From positions 1 to 28,126 of the forward strand of contig CALCNO010000025.1 in NCBI GenBank assembly GCA_937897615.1: DNA of 28,126 bases, read 5' to 3'. Positions within the stretch are counted from its first letter, which is position 1. Each line of letters begins with the position of its first letter. The notes under the pieces were generated by a model. The model had not been told where the DNA came from. It saw nothing but the letters and a program-made list of their open reading frames with translations, and did not search any database. Below, piece after piece: positions 6,623 through 14,449 of the stretch. This DNA comes from an uncultured Anaerolineaceae bacterium (GTDB lineage Bacteria; Chloroflexota; Anaerolineae; Anaerolineales; Anaerolineaceae). The position numbers and the translations under genes were made by a program.

Positions 6623-7879
6623 TCAGTTCTGGCAATTCCCGCTGTCTAGCATTTCTTTGTAGACCATCTTCATGCGGTGGGCAATCTTTTCCCAGGAATA
6701 GAAGTGGGCATATTCTGCTGCCTGCCTGCCCAGCCTGTCTCTCAATTCAGGGTCCTTCATTAAGTTATCCAACGTTTTTGCCAGCGCCTCAGCATCTCCG
6801 CCTGGCACAACATACCCGGTGATGCCGTCCTGCACCAGGTACGCCAGTCCGCCGACCTGTGAAGCAACGACGGGCGTGCCGCAGGCCATTGCTTCCAGCG
6901 CGACCATGCCAAAGCTCTCGTAATGGGAGGGCATGATGACGATCTCAGCAGCAGAATAATAGTAAGGGAGGGTTTCCTGGGCGCGTTTTCCCAAAAAGAC
7001 CACCAGGTCCTCCAACCCAAGCTCGCGGCAAAGGGTTTGCAGACGCGCCATCTCGGCGCTCATATCTTCTGGGGGGGCATCAGGTTCGCCGCCGATAATC
7101 GCCAGTGAGTAGCACTCGTGATCCATGGCGCCGTTCTGGCGCAGGATCGCCAGTGCACGGATGAGGGTGTCAATTCCCTTAAGCGGCTCGATCCTGCCTA
7201 CGAAGAGCAGCAGGCGTGGACATTTGCCGTGGCCGATGACCTCTTTGGCCTCATCGCGCGGGATGGGATAAAAGCGGCCAATATCCACTCCCGGCGGGAT
7301 GATGGTGATCTTCTCATGCGGCACTTGATAAAGTAATTGCAGTTGGGCTTCTTCTGCCTGTGTGGCTGCGATGATGCGCCCGGCAGATTGCATCACTTTG
7401 CGTTCACCCTCAATGCGGAATTCACCTTCCACTTCGGCGGGAGTTTGCGCAATGCGGTTTTTCATCAGCGCCAGCGTATGAAACATCTGGAGTATGGGAA
7501 CATCCCAGGTTTGCCTCAGGATTTCGGCTGCCACTCCAGACATCCAGTAGTGGCTGTGGATCAGGTCGTAGTGCATCCCCTTTTCGGCGGCCCATTTTTT
7601 GATCTCTTGCGCAAAGCCCGGGATGTAGCCGGCCAGTTCCGGTTTGGGCAGGGGATGCTCCGGCCCGGAGGGGATATGTACCACGCGGTTGCCAAACCCA
7701 AGGTTGTGCATCACATGCGGCACATGCTCATCCTGTGAGCGGGTGAAGACATCCACGTGGATGCCCTGCCGCCCAAGCTCGCGCGTCAGCTCAGCAACGT
7801 ACACGTTCATCCCACCGGTGTCTTTACCGCCAAGGGTGGCCAACGGGCAGGTATGATAGGAGAGCATGGCAATATTCAT
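6623..7879 (-). CDS. Family 4 glycosyltransferase (MshA / sucrose-phosphate-synthase-like)
   Basis: The 418-residue GT-B-fold protein transfers a sugar from a nucleotide donor with retention. The N-terminal acceptor domain begins MNIAMLSYHTCPL and has GGKDTGGMNVYVAEL, as in MshA-type enzymes. HSHYWMSG lies near residue 110. The donor domain has LLFVGRIEPLKGIDTLIRAL near 228-247 and the catalytic E-x7-E motif in ESFGMVALE near 319-327. MshA itself makes mycothiol in Actinobacteria; here the acceptor is unknown, and sucrose or glycolipid synthesis are equally possible. The ATG at 7879 follows AAGGA six bases upstream. It converges on dinB with a 20-base gap and no visible terminator, and diverges from tRNA-Thr. 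Confidence 0.9.
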   Translation of the reverse strand: MNIAMLSYHTCPLATLGGKDTGGMNVYVAELTRELGRQGIHVDVFTRSQDEHVPHVMHNLGFGNRVVHIPSGPEHPLPKPELAGYIPGFAQEIKKWAAEKGMHYDLIHSHYWMSGVAAEILRQTWDVPILQMFHTLALMKNRIAQTPAEVEGEFRIEGERKVMQSAGRIIAATQAEEAQLQLLYQVPHEKITIIPPGVDIGRFYPIPRDEAKEVIGHGKCPRLLLFVGRIEPLKGIDTLIRALAILRQNGAMDHECYSLAIIGGEPDAPPEDMSAEMARLQTLCRELGLEDLVVFLGKRAQETLPYYYSAAEIVIMPSHYESFGMVALEAMACGTPVVASQVGGLAYLVQDGITGYVVPGGDAEALAKTLDNLMKDPELRDRLGRQAAEYAHFYSWEKIAHRMKMVYKEMLDSGNCQN

Positions 7880-7888
7880 CAGGTTTCC

Positions 7889-7917
7889 TTGAATTTGAGG
7901 TGCGGTGCTGTTATAAT
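7889..7917 (+). promoter_or_regulatory. Promoter of tRNA-Thr
   Basis: TTGAAT (7889-7894) is 17 bases from a perfect TATAAT (7912-7917) that has an upstream TGT. Transcription should start near 7924, about 12 bases before the mature tRNA. Confidence 0.82.
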
Positions 7918-7935
7918 TTGCCTCGCTAATTATAA

Positions 7936-8008
7936 GCCACCGTAGCTCAGCTGGCAGAGCAGCCGCTTCGTAAGCGGCGGGTCAAGGGTTCGATTCCCTT
8001 CGGTGGCT
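7936..8008 (+). tRNA. tRNA-Thr (anticodon CGT)
   Basis: A complete 73-base cloverleaf is visible. The acceptor stem GCCACCG pairs with CGGTGGC. The D arm is GCTC/GAGC. The anticodon arm GCCGC/GCGGC encloses loop TTCGTAA, giving anticodon CGT for codon ACG. The T arm is AAGGG/CCCTT with loop TTCGATT. The discriminator base is T. CCA is not encoded, so it must be added after transcription. Confidence 0.97.
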
Positions 8009-8083
8009 CTTTATATTTAATTATGCCTTCTTGGATTAAAGCTGGATGAAGCGGGGTGGGCCAAGGGTTTATACACGCCCAAT

Positions 8084-8115
8084 TTGACTGTCAAAATAGC
8101 ACCCTCAAGTATAAT
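8084..8115 (+). promoter_or_regulatory. Leaderless-type promoter of udk
   Basis: A perfect TATAAT (8110-8115) lies exactly six bases before the ATG at 8122. TTGACT at 8084-8089 is 20 bases away, too far for a standard -35. It forms part of an 11-base perfect palindrome, TTGACTGTCAA (8084-8094), which might be an operator. Confidence 0.6.
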
Positions 8116-8121
8116 AATTCA

Positions 8122-8763
8122 ATGACCTCAAAACCTGTTCCCCTGGTGATTGGCGTGGCGGGCGGCACTGGCAGTGGCAAGACCACTGTGGCTGAAATGG
8201 TGCTCAAACGTGTGGGCAAACAGCGCATTGCCTATCTCCCGCATGATGCCTACTATCGCGAATTGACCAATCTCTTTCCCAATCAGCGCGCCGAAGTGAA
8301 CTTTGACCACCCCGACTCGCTCGAATCCGCTTTGATGCGCGACCACATTCTGGCGCTCAAGGAATGGAAATCCATCGAGATGCCGGTTTATGATTTCACC
8401 ACACATTCGCGCACAGCTCAAACTATTCATGTGGAACCGCGCCGGGTGATTCTGGTAGAGGGTATTCTCATCTTTGCCGATGAGCATCTGCGCCCGCTTT
8501 TTGATGTGAAAATCTTTGTGGATACCGATTCTGATATACGCTTTATCCGCCGTTTGCAGCGCGATATCAGCGAGCGTGCCCGCACCACCGATACGGTGAT
8601 TAATCAATACCTCAAGACCGTGCGCCCCATGCACATGGAGTTTGTGGAACCCAGCAAGCGCTATGCCGATGTGATCATCCCGGAGGGCGGGCTCAACAAG
8701 GTGGCGATGGACATGGTGATCGCGCGCATTGAATCGCTGCTGCTGGAAGAGCATAAGGATTGA
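8122..8763 (+). CDS. udk: Uridine kinase
   Basis: The 213-residue cytoplasmic enzyme phosphorylates uridine and cytidine for pyrimidine salvage. It has the P-loop GVAGGTGSGKTT (about residues 10-21), the substrate block NFDHPDSLE near 58-66, YDFTTHSRT near 91-99, VEGILIF near 112-118, and the lid region RRLQRDISERART near 142-154. All are family hallmarks and length is normal. The ATG at 8122 has TATAAT six bases upstream and no ribosome binding site; a longer in-frame start at 8056 would cover the promoter. The VTT-domain gene overlaps its stop by four bases, so the two form an operon. With upp it makes up the pyrimidine salvage genes of the window. Confidence 0.95.
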   Translation: MTSKPVPLVIGVAGGTGSGKTTVAEMVLKRVGKQRIAYLPHDAYYRELTNLFPNQRAEVNFDHPDSLESALMRDHILALKEWKSIEMPVYDFTTHSRTAQTIHVEPRRVILVEGILIFADEHLRPLFDVKIFVDTDSDIRFIRRLQRDISERARTTDTVINQYLKTVRPMHMEFVEPSKRYADVIIPEGGLNKVAMDMVIARIESLLLEEHKD

Positions 8764-9311
8764 AAAAGCTAAGCGGTTGGAAGTTAACGGTTGTACGCAT
8801 CCTGGCCCTTCTGGTGGTGGTGGCGCTTACCGTGTTTCTTGTTCTCAAACGCGACCAAATTCAAAAACTTGAAGCGCTGGGGTATCCCGGCATCTTCCTG
8901 ATTTCCCTTTTGTCCAACGCAACGCTGATCCTGCCGGTACCGGGGGTGCTTTTTACTTCTGCGATGGGGGCGGTCTTCAACCCCACCTGGGTAGCTTTGG
9001 CTGCCGGGACTGGCGCCACGCTGGGGGAGTTGACCGGATACATTGCCGGTTTCAGCGGGCAGGGAGTCATTGAAAACCGTGTGTGGTATGACCGTATTTC
9101 CGGATGGATGAAAAAACATGGGGGTGTGATTATCTTTGTCCTGGCGATCATTCCCAACCCATTCTTCGATATCGCCGGGATGGTGGCCGGCTCCTTGAGG
9201 ATGCCGTTGTGGGAGTACTTGTTCTGGAGTTGGACTGGCAAGTGCCTCAAAATGCTGGCGTTTGCTTTTGGCGGGGCGGAAATTTTAAATCTATTCCATT
9301 TGAACGGATAG
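8760..9311 (+). CDS. VTT/DedA-like (SNARE-associated) membrane protein
   Basis: This 183-residue protein has one N-terminal helix (about 9-28) and a VTT-domain core: LISLLSNATLILPVPGVLFTSAMGAVFNP near 48-76, a glycine-rich GATLGELTGYIAG near 84-96, and FVLAIIPNPFFDIAGMVAGSLRMPLWEYLFWSWTGK near 126-161. The last block matches the re-entrant loop region of DedA/TMEM41 relatives, which are implicated in lipid carrier or phospholipid flipping. The start is TTG at 8760, overlapping the udk stop (TTGA). A GGAAGA site lies about nine bases upstream. It ends five bases before the DUF4129 stop on the other strand. Its role beside udk is unknown. Confidence 0.85.
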   Translation: MKKLSGWKLTVVRILALLVVVALTVFLVLKRDQIQKLEALGYPGIFLISLLSNATLILPVPGVLFTSAMGAVFNPTWVALAAGTGATLGELTGYIAGFSGQGVIENRVWYDRISGWMKKHGGVIIFVLAIIPNPFFDIAGMVAGSLRMPLWEYLFWSWTGKCLKMLAFAFGGAEILNLFHLNG

Positions 9312-9316
9312 GGCCA

Positions 9317-10780
9317 TTAAACCTTTTTCAGGCGTTTGCGTCGTTCTCTAACAAGCGCCTCAGCCCGGGTTTTCACTGCTGACCAGGCTGCCATGATCTG
9401 CGCAATCTCTTCTGCTGATTCTGGCACCTCTCCATAGCGCACCCGCTGGTAAACGTCGGTTAATTGGGTTACCTCAGGGGCATGCTCCGGGAAGAGTGTA
9501 ATCAGTTGAGGCAGAAATTCCTGCGGAGTGCAGGCTGGCAGGCGCGGGTTATCGATTTTCCGGCAGTAATCCATCAGTTGTTGGTACACCCGGCGGATGC
9601 GGGCAGCGGCCAGCCAGCGGCGGGCCTGTTGCAGGCGCGAAAGGAGTGTGCCGCGTTCTGCTCCGGGGGAGCGCCGTGCTCTCCGCTCCTGCGATTTTGA
9701 GGCACCATCCTCGCTCGCGCTCAGGCGGCTGGCCAACCTGCGGCGCCGTGCGTTGAGGATGACAATGATTGCGGTGATAAGAATTACGATTACCAGGATA
9801 ACAGTGACCACCTGATTGACCGTGTTGGTGAAAGCAGCTGCGTTTACGGGATTTGGATTGTTCAACGACTGGATAAATTCCAATTGCTCGAGACCGATTT
9901 CTTCGCCCACTAATGAGGCGATGAGTTTTTGCAGCCACGGCAGCAGCAGCCCAATCAGCGCGATAAGAGGGGAAAAGATCAGCACAAGTATGGAAACCCC
10001 TGTACCGTAAACAATGCGCAGTACCCATTCTGTCAGGGTCACGAACCCCACTCCCGTCAGCCATCCCAGCGTGCTGCCGGCCAGGATAAGCGCAAGCGTG
10101 AGCAAAACCACCCAGGTAAACCAGGCGCGGGTGAAACCGGGAAAACGATAGTTTGGCTGGCTGCTCAAAGTGGCCAGCCTGGAAGTGACGAGTGACAGGA
10201 TGGCAAAGAACAAATAAAGTAAAAACGGCACCAGGTTGACCAGGAAGTTATCCCAGGTGGTGGTGAAGCCAAAAAAGAAGAAAACGAGCATTCCTAGCTG
10301 AAATGAGCGTACGGCACGCCAGCTGTTGGCGGTAGAACCGGCCAGTGTGAATGCGCGCCGCATCAATACCACCAGGAAAAGCATTTGCCATAACTGGCTT
10401 TGCAGTACCGGTTGCTTGCTGAGGTTGAGAAACGGGGTGATGAACATCTGCCACAGGGACAGACCGCCGCTGGGAAAAACAACAAAACGCGTGAACACGG
10501 CCAGGGCAAGCACCAGCCAGAGGGAATTGGTTGCCACCAGGAGCCAGCGTTTGCGAATAAAAAAGGAAAATCCGCGCGCACCAAAATACGTTAGAAACCC
10601 CAGGCCGAAGAGCCAGATCCCCACTTCAAGATAGGCAAAAGAGCGGTTGAAGAGGGTGCAGAAAAGGACCGATGCAAAAGAGATCTCGCCCAGGAACAGG
10701 GTTGCGGCAGCAACCTCTGACCAGAGGTCCTGGAAGAAGGCCGTTTTTGGCGCCGAAAAATTGGCGGTCGTCTCCATCAT
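9317..10780 (-). CDS. DUF4129 membrane protein without transglutaminase domain
   Basis: The 487-residue product has about nine hydrophobic segments between residues 20 and 350, the last near 325-348. A basic linker (near 350-380, rich in arginine and serine) and a cytoplasmic C-terminal domain follow. That domain has YQQLMDYCRKIDNPRLPACTPQEFLPQL and LTDVYQRVRYGEVPESAEEI, the pattern of DUF4129. In many bacteria DUF4129 sits at the end of a transglutaminase-like membrane protein in a MoxR-DUF58 operon. Here I find no Cys-His-Asp transglutaminase core in this protein or its operon partners. The start overlaps the DUF58 stop by four bases (ATGA). It is the last gene of the operon. Function is unknown. 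Confidence 0.85.
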   Translation of the reverse strand: MMETTANFSAPKTAFFQDLWSEVAAATLFLGEISFASVLFCTLFNRSFAYLEVGIWLFGLGFLTYFGARGFSFFIRKRWLLVATNSLWLVLALAVFTRFVVFPSGGLSLWQMFITPFLNLSKQPVLQSQLWQMLFLVVLMRRAFTLAGSTANSWRAVRSFQLGMLVFFFFGFTTTWDNFLVNLVPFLLYLFFAILSLVTSRLATLSSQPNYRFPGFTRAWFTWVVLLTLALILAGSTLGWLTGVGFVTLTEWVLRIVYGTGVSILVLIFSPLIALIGLLLPWLQKLIASLVGEEIGLEQLEFIQSLNNPNPVNAAAFTNTVNQVVTVILVIVILITAIIVILNARRRRLASRLSASEDGASKSQERRARRSPGAERGTLLSRLQQARRWLAAARIRRVYQQLMDYCRKIDNPRLPACTPQEFLPQLITLFPEHAPEVTQLTDVYQRVRYGEVPESAEEIAQIMAAWSAVKTRAEALVRERRKRLKKV

Positions 10781-11967
10781 TCCTCAAAAGGCATGTGAAC
10801 CACGCGGATGCCGGGCAGGTCAGCCGGAGCCGAGGTATCCAGCGAAATCAGAGTGGTGTTCATGCGGTAGCGCTTCATGCGCATCAAGGTTTCGTTCAGG
10901 GCGGGGGTGTTGAGGGCGGTGATGATAACAATGGCCGAGCCAATGGGGATTGACCCGAGCGAGCGAATGAGAAAATCCTCAAAGGGTGCAGTAATGTAAT
11001 TGGTGGCGCCTGCCAGGGTTTGCAGCAGTGTTCCCAGTTGGTCTTTGGATTTGCCCGGCGGCACTTTAAAGGGCTGATCGGAATGTGCCACGCTGCCGTT
11101 GGAAAGCAACCCCACCGCATAACCTTGCTGAATGGCGTTGTAAACAGTGGTGGCGCACACTTTCAGCAGATGCTCAAAGGTTTTTGGGTAGGTACCCAGC
11201 CAGGGGCGCAGTGAGGTGGAAACATTCAGGCACACCATCATCACGCGGGCCGAGACCGGGGTGAACACCTTCACCTGCAATTCGCCCATGCGGGCAGTCG
11301 CCGGCCAGTGAATGCGCCGGAAATCATCCTCGGGTTGGTAGGCCCGGGTTCCCATTGGCTGTAAGGGGTCTTCAAACAGGCGCTTGCGTGCTGCCTGGTC
11401 GCCCAGCGGATCTTCGGCATGAAAGGCCAGTGGGTCCAGCGGCAGCAATTCCGGGAATACAGTAAGGTACTCCGGGCGCTCTATTTCGCGGCTGGATTTA
11501 AGCATCCCAAACGGATCACCGGATTCCAATGTTACCGGTCCGATGGCGTACAACCCGCGCTTCTTGAATATCATCTCGTAGTTGCGCCGGGTTTTCTGGA
11601 ACCATTTGAGGCTGTAGGAGTTGATGAAGTTCCCGGCTTCCGGCAGGTGGGTCATCGCCAGGTCGTTTTTATCGGCTGGGCCAATGTTGTATGGCCAGCG
11701 GTCTTCTACCTTGAGCCAGTTGATGGGCAGGCGTTTGGCATTTTCAACCTCAATGCTTGCCTTTAAGGGTTCGCCCGGAAATCCCCTGCGAAAACGGAAA
11801 ATTCTTTTGTAGCTCACCTGATCCAGCGAATGGGCATTCCACCAGCGGGCAATTAACAGGATGATGGTCATGGTAACGGAGAAGACCACCAGCCAGGGCA
11901 TGCGCAGGACAATGCCCATTACAAAACCCAGCAGCAGAACCCAGAACCAGCTGCGAAAAGGGATCAT
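10777..11967 (-). CDS. DUF58 domain protein
   Basis: The 396-residue protein has two N-terminal membrane helices (about 7-45) and then a large domain. It contains the DUF58 signature GTRAYQPEDDFRRIHWPATAR near residues 215-235 and a vWA-like fold after it. The segment that should carry the metal-binding D-x-S motif reads CLNVSTS, so the first aspartate appears to be asparagine and metal binding may be lost. DUF58 proteins usually pair with MoxR ATPases in envelope-related operons. Both neighbours overlap it by four bases (moxR upstream, DUF4129 downstream), showing translational coupling. Confidence 0.9.
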   Translation of the reverse strand: MIPFRSWFWVLLLGFVMGIVLRMPWLVVFSVTMTIILLIARWWNAHSLDQVSYKRIFRFRRGFPGEPLKASIEVENAKRLPINWLKVEDRWPYNIGPADKNDLAMTHLPEAGNFINSYSLKWFQKTRRNYEMIFKKRGLYAIGPVTLESGDPFGMLKSSREIERPEYLTVFPELLPLDPLAFHAEDPLGDQAARKRLFEDPLQPMGTRAYQPEDDFRRIHWPATARMGELQVKVFTPVSARVMMVCLNVSTSLRPWLGTYPKTFEHLLKVCATTVYNAIQQGYAVGLLSNGSVAHSDQPFKVPPGKSKDQLGTLLQTLAGATNYITAPFEDFLIRSLGSIPIGSAIVIITALNTPALNETLMRMKRYRMNTTLISLDTSAPADLPGIRVVHMPFEE

Positions 11968-12899
11968 GCTTCCACAGGGACGGAAACGGAACCAACGATA
12001 TCGGAGATCAATTCCTGAACGTTGCGGCCACGCAGTTGGGCGTGTGGCGCAACAATGAGACGGTGGCTGAAAACGTGCGGCGCCATCTTTTTCACGTCAT
12101 CAGGCAGTACGTAGTCTCGCCCCTGCATGGCAGCCCATGCCTGGATGGCCTGGTACAGTGCCAGCGTGGCGCGCGGGCTTGCCCCCAGCGAGATATCCAC
12201 ATTGGCGCGCGTGGCATCACTGATGCGCACGATGTAATCTCGGATGGAGGTCTCCACACGGACGGATTTGCGTTCCTGTTGCAATTCCTGCAGCTCTTGC
12301 TGGCTCACCACCGGTTGAAGGGTTTGCATGGGGTCATCACTGCGGAAGCGCTCCAGCATGGCATTTTCTTCTTCAGGGCTGGGGTAACCGATTTGCACAT
12401 GCACTAAAAACCGATCCACCTGTGCTTCCGGCAAAGGGAAGGTGCCTTCCAACTCCACCGGGTTTTGCGTGGCAAGCACCAGGAACGGGCGCGGGAGTGG
12501 GTGCGTCACGCCGTCAATGGTCACCTGGCGTTCCTGCATCGCTTCGAGCAGGGCAGACTGCGTGCGGGGGGTGGCGCGGTTGATCTCATCTGCCAGCACG
12601 ATCTGGCTTATCATCGGGCCGGGCCGGAACTCGAACTCCTGCTTCTTCTGGTTGAACCAGTTAAGACCGGTCACGTCGGTGGGCAGCAGGTCAGGGGTGA
12701 ACTGGATGCGGCGGAAGCTGCAACCAAGTGAGGCCGAGAGTGCGCGTGCCAGGGTGGTTTTGCCGGTACCGGGCACATCCTCAAGCAGTGCATGGCCTTC
12801 ACAGAGGACAGCGGTGAGGAGAAGCTCGATCGTTTCGCGCTTGCCAATCAGCACTCGCTGCACGTTTTCAATGATCCGGTCGGTGGTAGGTTTGATCAT
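11964..12899 (-). CDS. MoxR family AAA+ ATPase
   Basis: The 311-residue protein is a chaperone-type AAA+ ATPase. It has Walker A EDVPGTGKTT (residues 40-49), Walker B VLADEINRA near 99-107, a sensor-1 region LVLATQNPVELEGTFPLPEAQVDRF near 142-166 with the arginine that acts across subunits, and a helical lid. MoxR proteins mature or activate partner proteins, often vWA-domain ones such as DUF58, which is encoded next. The ATG at 12899 has GAGG seven bases upstream. It is the first gene of the three-gene operon. No strong promoter is visible directly before it; rnpB lies upstream on the same strand. Confidence 0.94.
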   Translation of the reverse strand: MIKPTTDRIIENVQRVLIGKRETIELLLTAVLCEGHALLEDVPGTGKTTLARALSASLGCSFRRIQFTPDLLPTDVTGLNWFNQKKQEFEFRPGPMISQIVLADEINRATPRTQSALLEAMQERQVTIDGVTHPLPRPFLVLATQNPVELEGTFPLPEAQVDRFLVHVQIGYPSPEEENAMLERFRSDDPMQTLQPVVSQQELQELQQERKSVRVETSIRDYIVRISDATRANVDISLGASPRATLALYQAIQAWAAMQGRDYVLPDDVKKMAPHVFSHRLIVAPHAQLRGRNVQELISDIVGSVSVPVEA

Positions 12900-13000
12900 G
12901 AAGTACCTCGGTGAAAAATGGTATATGAAACAGGATGTTCAAATTCTATGGAACAAAAGTTAAAAACTAGTGAGAGAAACGCGAGATAAACGCCCAATCA

Positions 13001-13006
13001 ATTATA
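13001..13006 (-). promoter_or_regulatory. Possible -10 box for the moxR operon
   Basis: On the minus strand TATAAT occurs about 100 bases before the moxR start. No -35 accompanies it. The stretch 12900-13075 between rnpB and moxR is AT-rich and otherwise shows no gene, terminator or RNA structure that I can support. Confidence 0.3.
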
Positions 13007-13075
13007 CGGTGACATTTGATGGCATATTGTAAGCGTTAGCTACGTTGGCAGAGGGAAATAAGGGATACTTGACAG

Positions 13076-13478
13076 AAACCCAGGCTGGCCGATAAGCCGC
13101 TTTCTGTGCCGTGAAAGGTATGCCGAAGCACGGTTTCACTGGTGATGGCCATCTCTCTAGGCGTATGGTTACCCATACGCTCGTGCAGCCTACCCGAGAC
13201 TCGAAAGAAAACGGGCCGCTTCCTGCCATCCGAAGATGGGCCTTGTCTCTGCTTGGCCTTGCTCCAACCGGGGGTTGCCTGGCCGCGGCATTGCGGCCGC
13301 GCCGGTGGTCTCTTGCACCACCTTTTCACCCTTGCTCTTGCGAGCGGTATGTTTCTGTGGCCCGATCCGGCAGGTTCTTCCGTGGAATCCCCGCCCCGGG
13401 GGTTACCCGGCGGTTTGCCCTGTGGAGAGCGGACTTTCCTCGAAGCCCAAAGGCTCCGCGGCCATCTGGTCAGCCTGG
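13076..13478 (-). ncRNA. rnpB: RNase P RNA (bacterial type A)
   Basis: This RNA is the catalytic subunit of RNase P, which removes 5' leaders from tRNA precursors. On the minus strand the universal GAGGAAAGTCC lies at 13441-13431, near the 5' end. Near the 3' end ACAGAAAGCGGCTTATCGGCC-type sequence (13107-13087) matches the conserved ACAGAA and GGCTTAT blocks. The ends pair as helix P1, CCAGGCTG (13478-13471) with CAGCCTGG (13088-13081). An ACAGAAAC block and a GGTGGTGCAAGAGACCACC hairpin lie between. The length, about 400 bases, fits. A strong promoter ends six bases before 13478. The exact 3' end is uncertain by several bases. No terminator follows. Confidence 0.95.
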
Positions 13479-13484
13479 AACTCG

Positions 13485-13513
13485 ATAATACCTTCAACTG
13501 ACTTTACCGTCAA
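13485..13513 (-). promoter_or_regulatory. Promoter of rnpB
   Basis: On the minus strand TTGACG (13513-13508) stands 17 bases from TATTAT (13490-13485). The start point six to seven bases later coincides with the first base of helix P1. Confidence 0.88.
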
Positions 13514-13549
13514 CCGGTGCGAGGCAGCCGGATTGGTGCGAAAAGGTAC

Positions 13550-13555
13550 TATAAT
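13550..13555 (+). promoter_or_regulatory. -10 box of tpiA
   Basis: A perfect TATAAT lies about 65 bases before the tpiA start, back to back with the rnpB promoter. No good -35 is seen. The leader would be about 58 bases long, with AGAGGA just before the ATG. Confidence 0.55.
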
Positions 13556-13619
13556 TGCGAAAACCGAGTTAAAAGAAACAGGCCGGGATTCTCCCAAATT
13601 ATGCCTGATCAGAGGAAAT

Positions 13620-14378
13620 ATGCGAAAACCAATGGTAGCGGGTAACTGGAAGATGAACAAAACTGTGGAACAGGCGGCCGTGCTGGTGAGCGAACTCCTA
13701 CCCAGCCTCAGAGAAGTTCCCCAGGTGGAAAAGGTACTTTGTCCTCCTTTCACATCGCTGATGTTCCTTTCAGCGCAGATTGAGGACTCTGATGTTGGTC
13801 TGGGAGCCCAGGACCTGCACTGGGAGGCCTCCGGTGCTTTCACCGGTGAAGTGGCTCCAGCGATGGTGCGCGAGTTCTGCAAATACGTCATCATTGGCCA
13901 TTCCGAGCGGCGCACTTATTTTGGCGAGACCGACGAAACGGTGAACAAAAAACTCAAAGCGGCGCTGGCGATTGGGCTAACTCCCATTGTGTGCATTGGT
14001 GAGACGTTGAGCGAGTATGAGGCTGGCAAGACCGGCGAAGTTGTACGCCGCCAGGTGTTGAATGGCTTCAAGGATGTGGATACCGCCATTGCCTCGCAGA
14101 TTGTTGTGGCCTATGAGCCGGTATGGGCCATTGGCACCGGCAAGGCTGCCACCGGCGAAGGCGCCAATGCTGTTTTGCATGATCACATCCGCCCGGCACT
14201 GGCCGAGTTGTTTGGCAGTGCTGTCACCCAGAATATGCGCATCCTCTATGGCGGCTCGGTGACTGCTGCCAATGCGGCAGAATTCTTCGGCCAGCAGGAA
14301 ATTGATGGCGCGCTGGTTGGCGGTGCCAGCCTTAAACCGGCGGAATTCGTCAAAATCGTGGAAGCTGCAAAGAAATAA
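13620..14378 (+). CDS. tpiA: Triosephosphate isomerase
   Basis: The 252-residue glycolytic enzyme interconverts dihydroxyacetone phosphate and glyceraldehyde-3-phosphate. It has the substrate lysine in GNWKMNK (residues 8-14), the catalytic histidine in IIGHSERR near 93-100, the catalytic glutamate in YEPVWAIGTGKAAT near 165-178, and the phosphate-binding LYGGSV near 208-213. The ATG at 13620 starts the conserved RKPMVAGNW strand. The open frame continues upstream into rnpB only by chance. The gene is followed by a terminator and seems monocistronic. Confidence 0.97.
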   Translation: MRKPMVAGNWKMNKTVEQAAVLVSELLPSLREVPQVEKVLCPPFTSLMFLSAQIEDSDVGLGAQDLHWEASGAFTGEVAPAMVREFCKYVIIGHSERRTYFGETDETVNKKLKAALAIGLTPIVCIGETLSEYEAGKTGEVVRRQVLNGFKDVDTAIASQIVVAYEPVWAIGTGKAATGEGANAVLHDHIRPALAELFGSAVTQNMRILYGGSVTAANAAEFFGQQEIDGALVGGASLKPAEFVKIVEAAKK

Positions 14379-14394
14379 ACAGTTTCTAAAAACG

Positions 14395-14427
14395 AAATCC
14401 CCTGAAGTTCCTCCAGGGGATTTTTTT
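14395..14427 (+). terminator. Intrinsic terminator after tpiA
   Basis: AAATCCCCTG (14395-14404) pairs with CAGGGGATTT (14414-14423) around a nine-base loop, followed by a T run to 14427. It lies between convergent tpiA and upp. Confidence 0.88.
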
Positions 14428-14449
14428 GTTAGGTGAGTGAGCACAGGGA

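Noticed and set aside
12951..12962. GAACAAAAGTTA as a second LexA site before moxR
   Set aside because: The core is one base off consensus, but the flanks are not symmetric, and moxR-type operons are not SOS genes.
13036..13497. Open frames on both strands in 13002-13501
   Set aside because: The region is RNase P RNA, identified by conserved blocks and pairing of its ends; the frames are incidental.
13236..13619. N-terminal extension of tpiA by 128 codons
   Set aside because: The extension runs through the RNase P RNA gene on the other strand and the rnpB promoter. TpiA of normal length starts at 13620 after AGAGGA.
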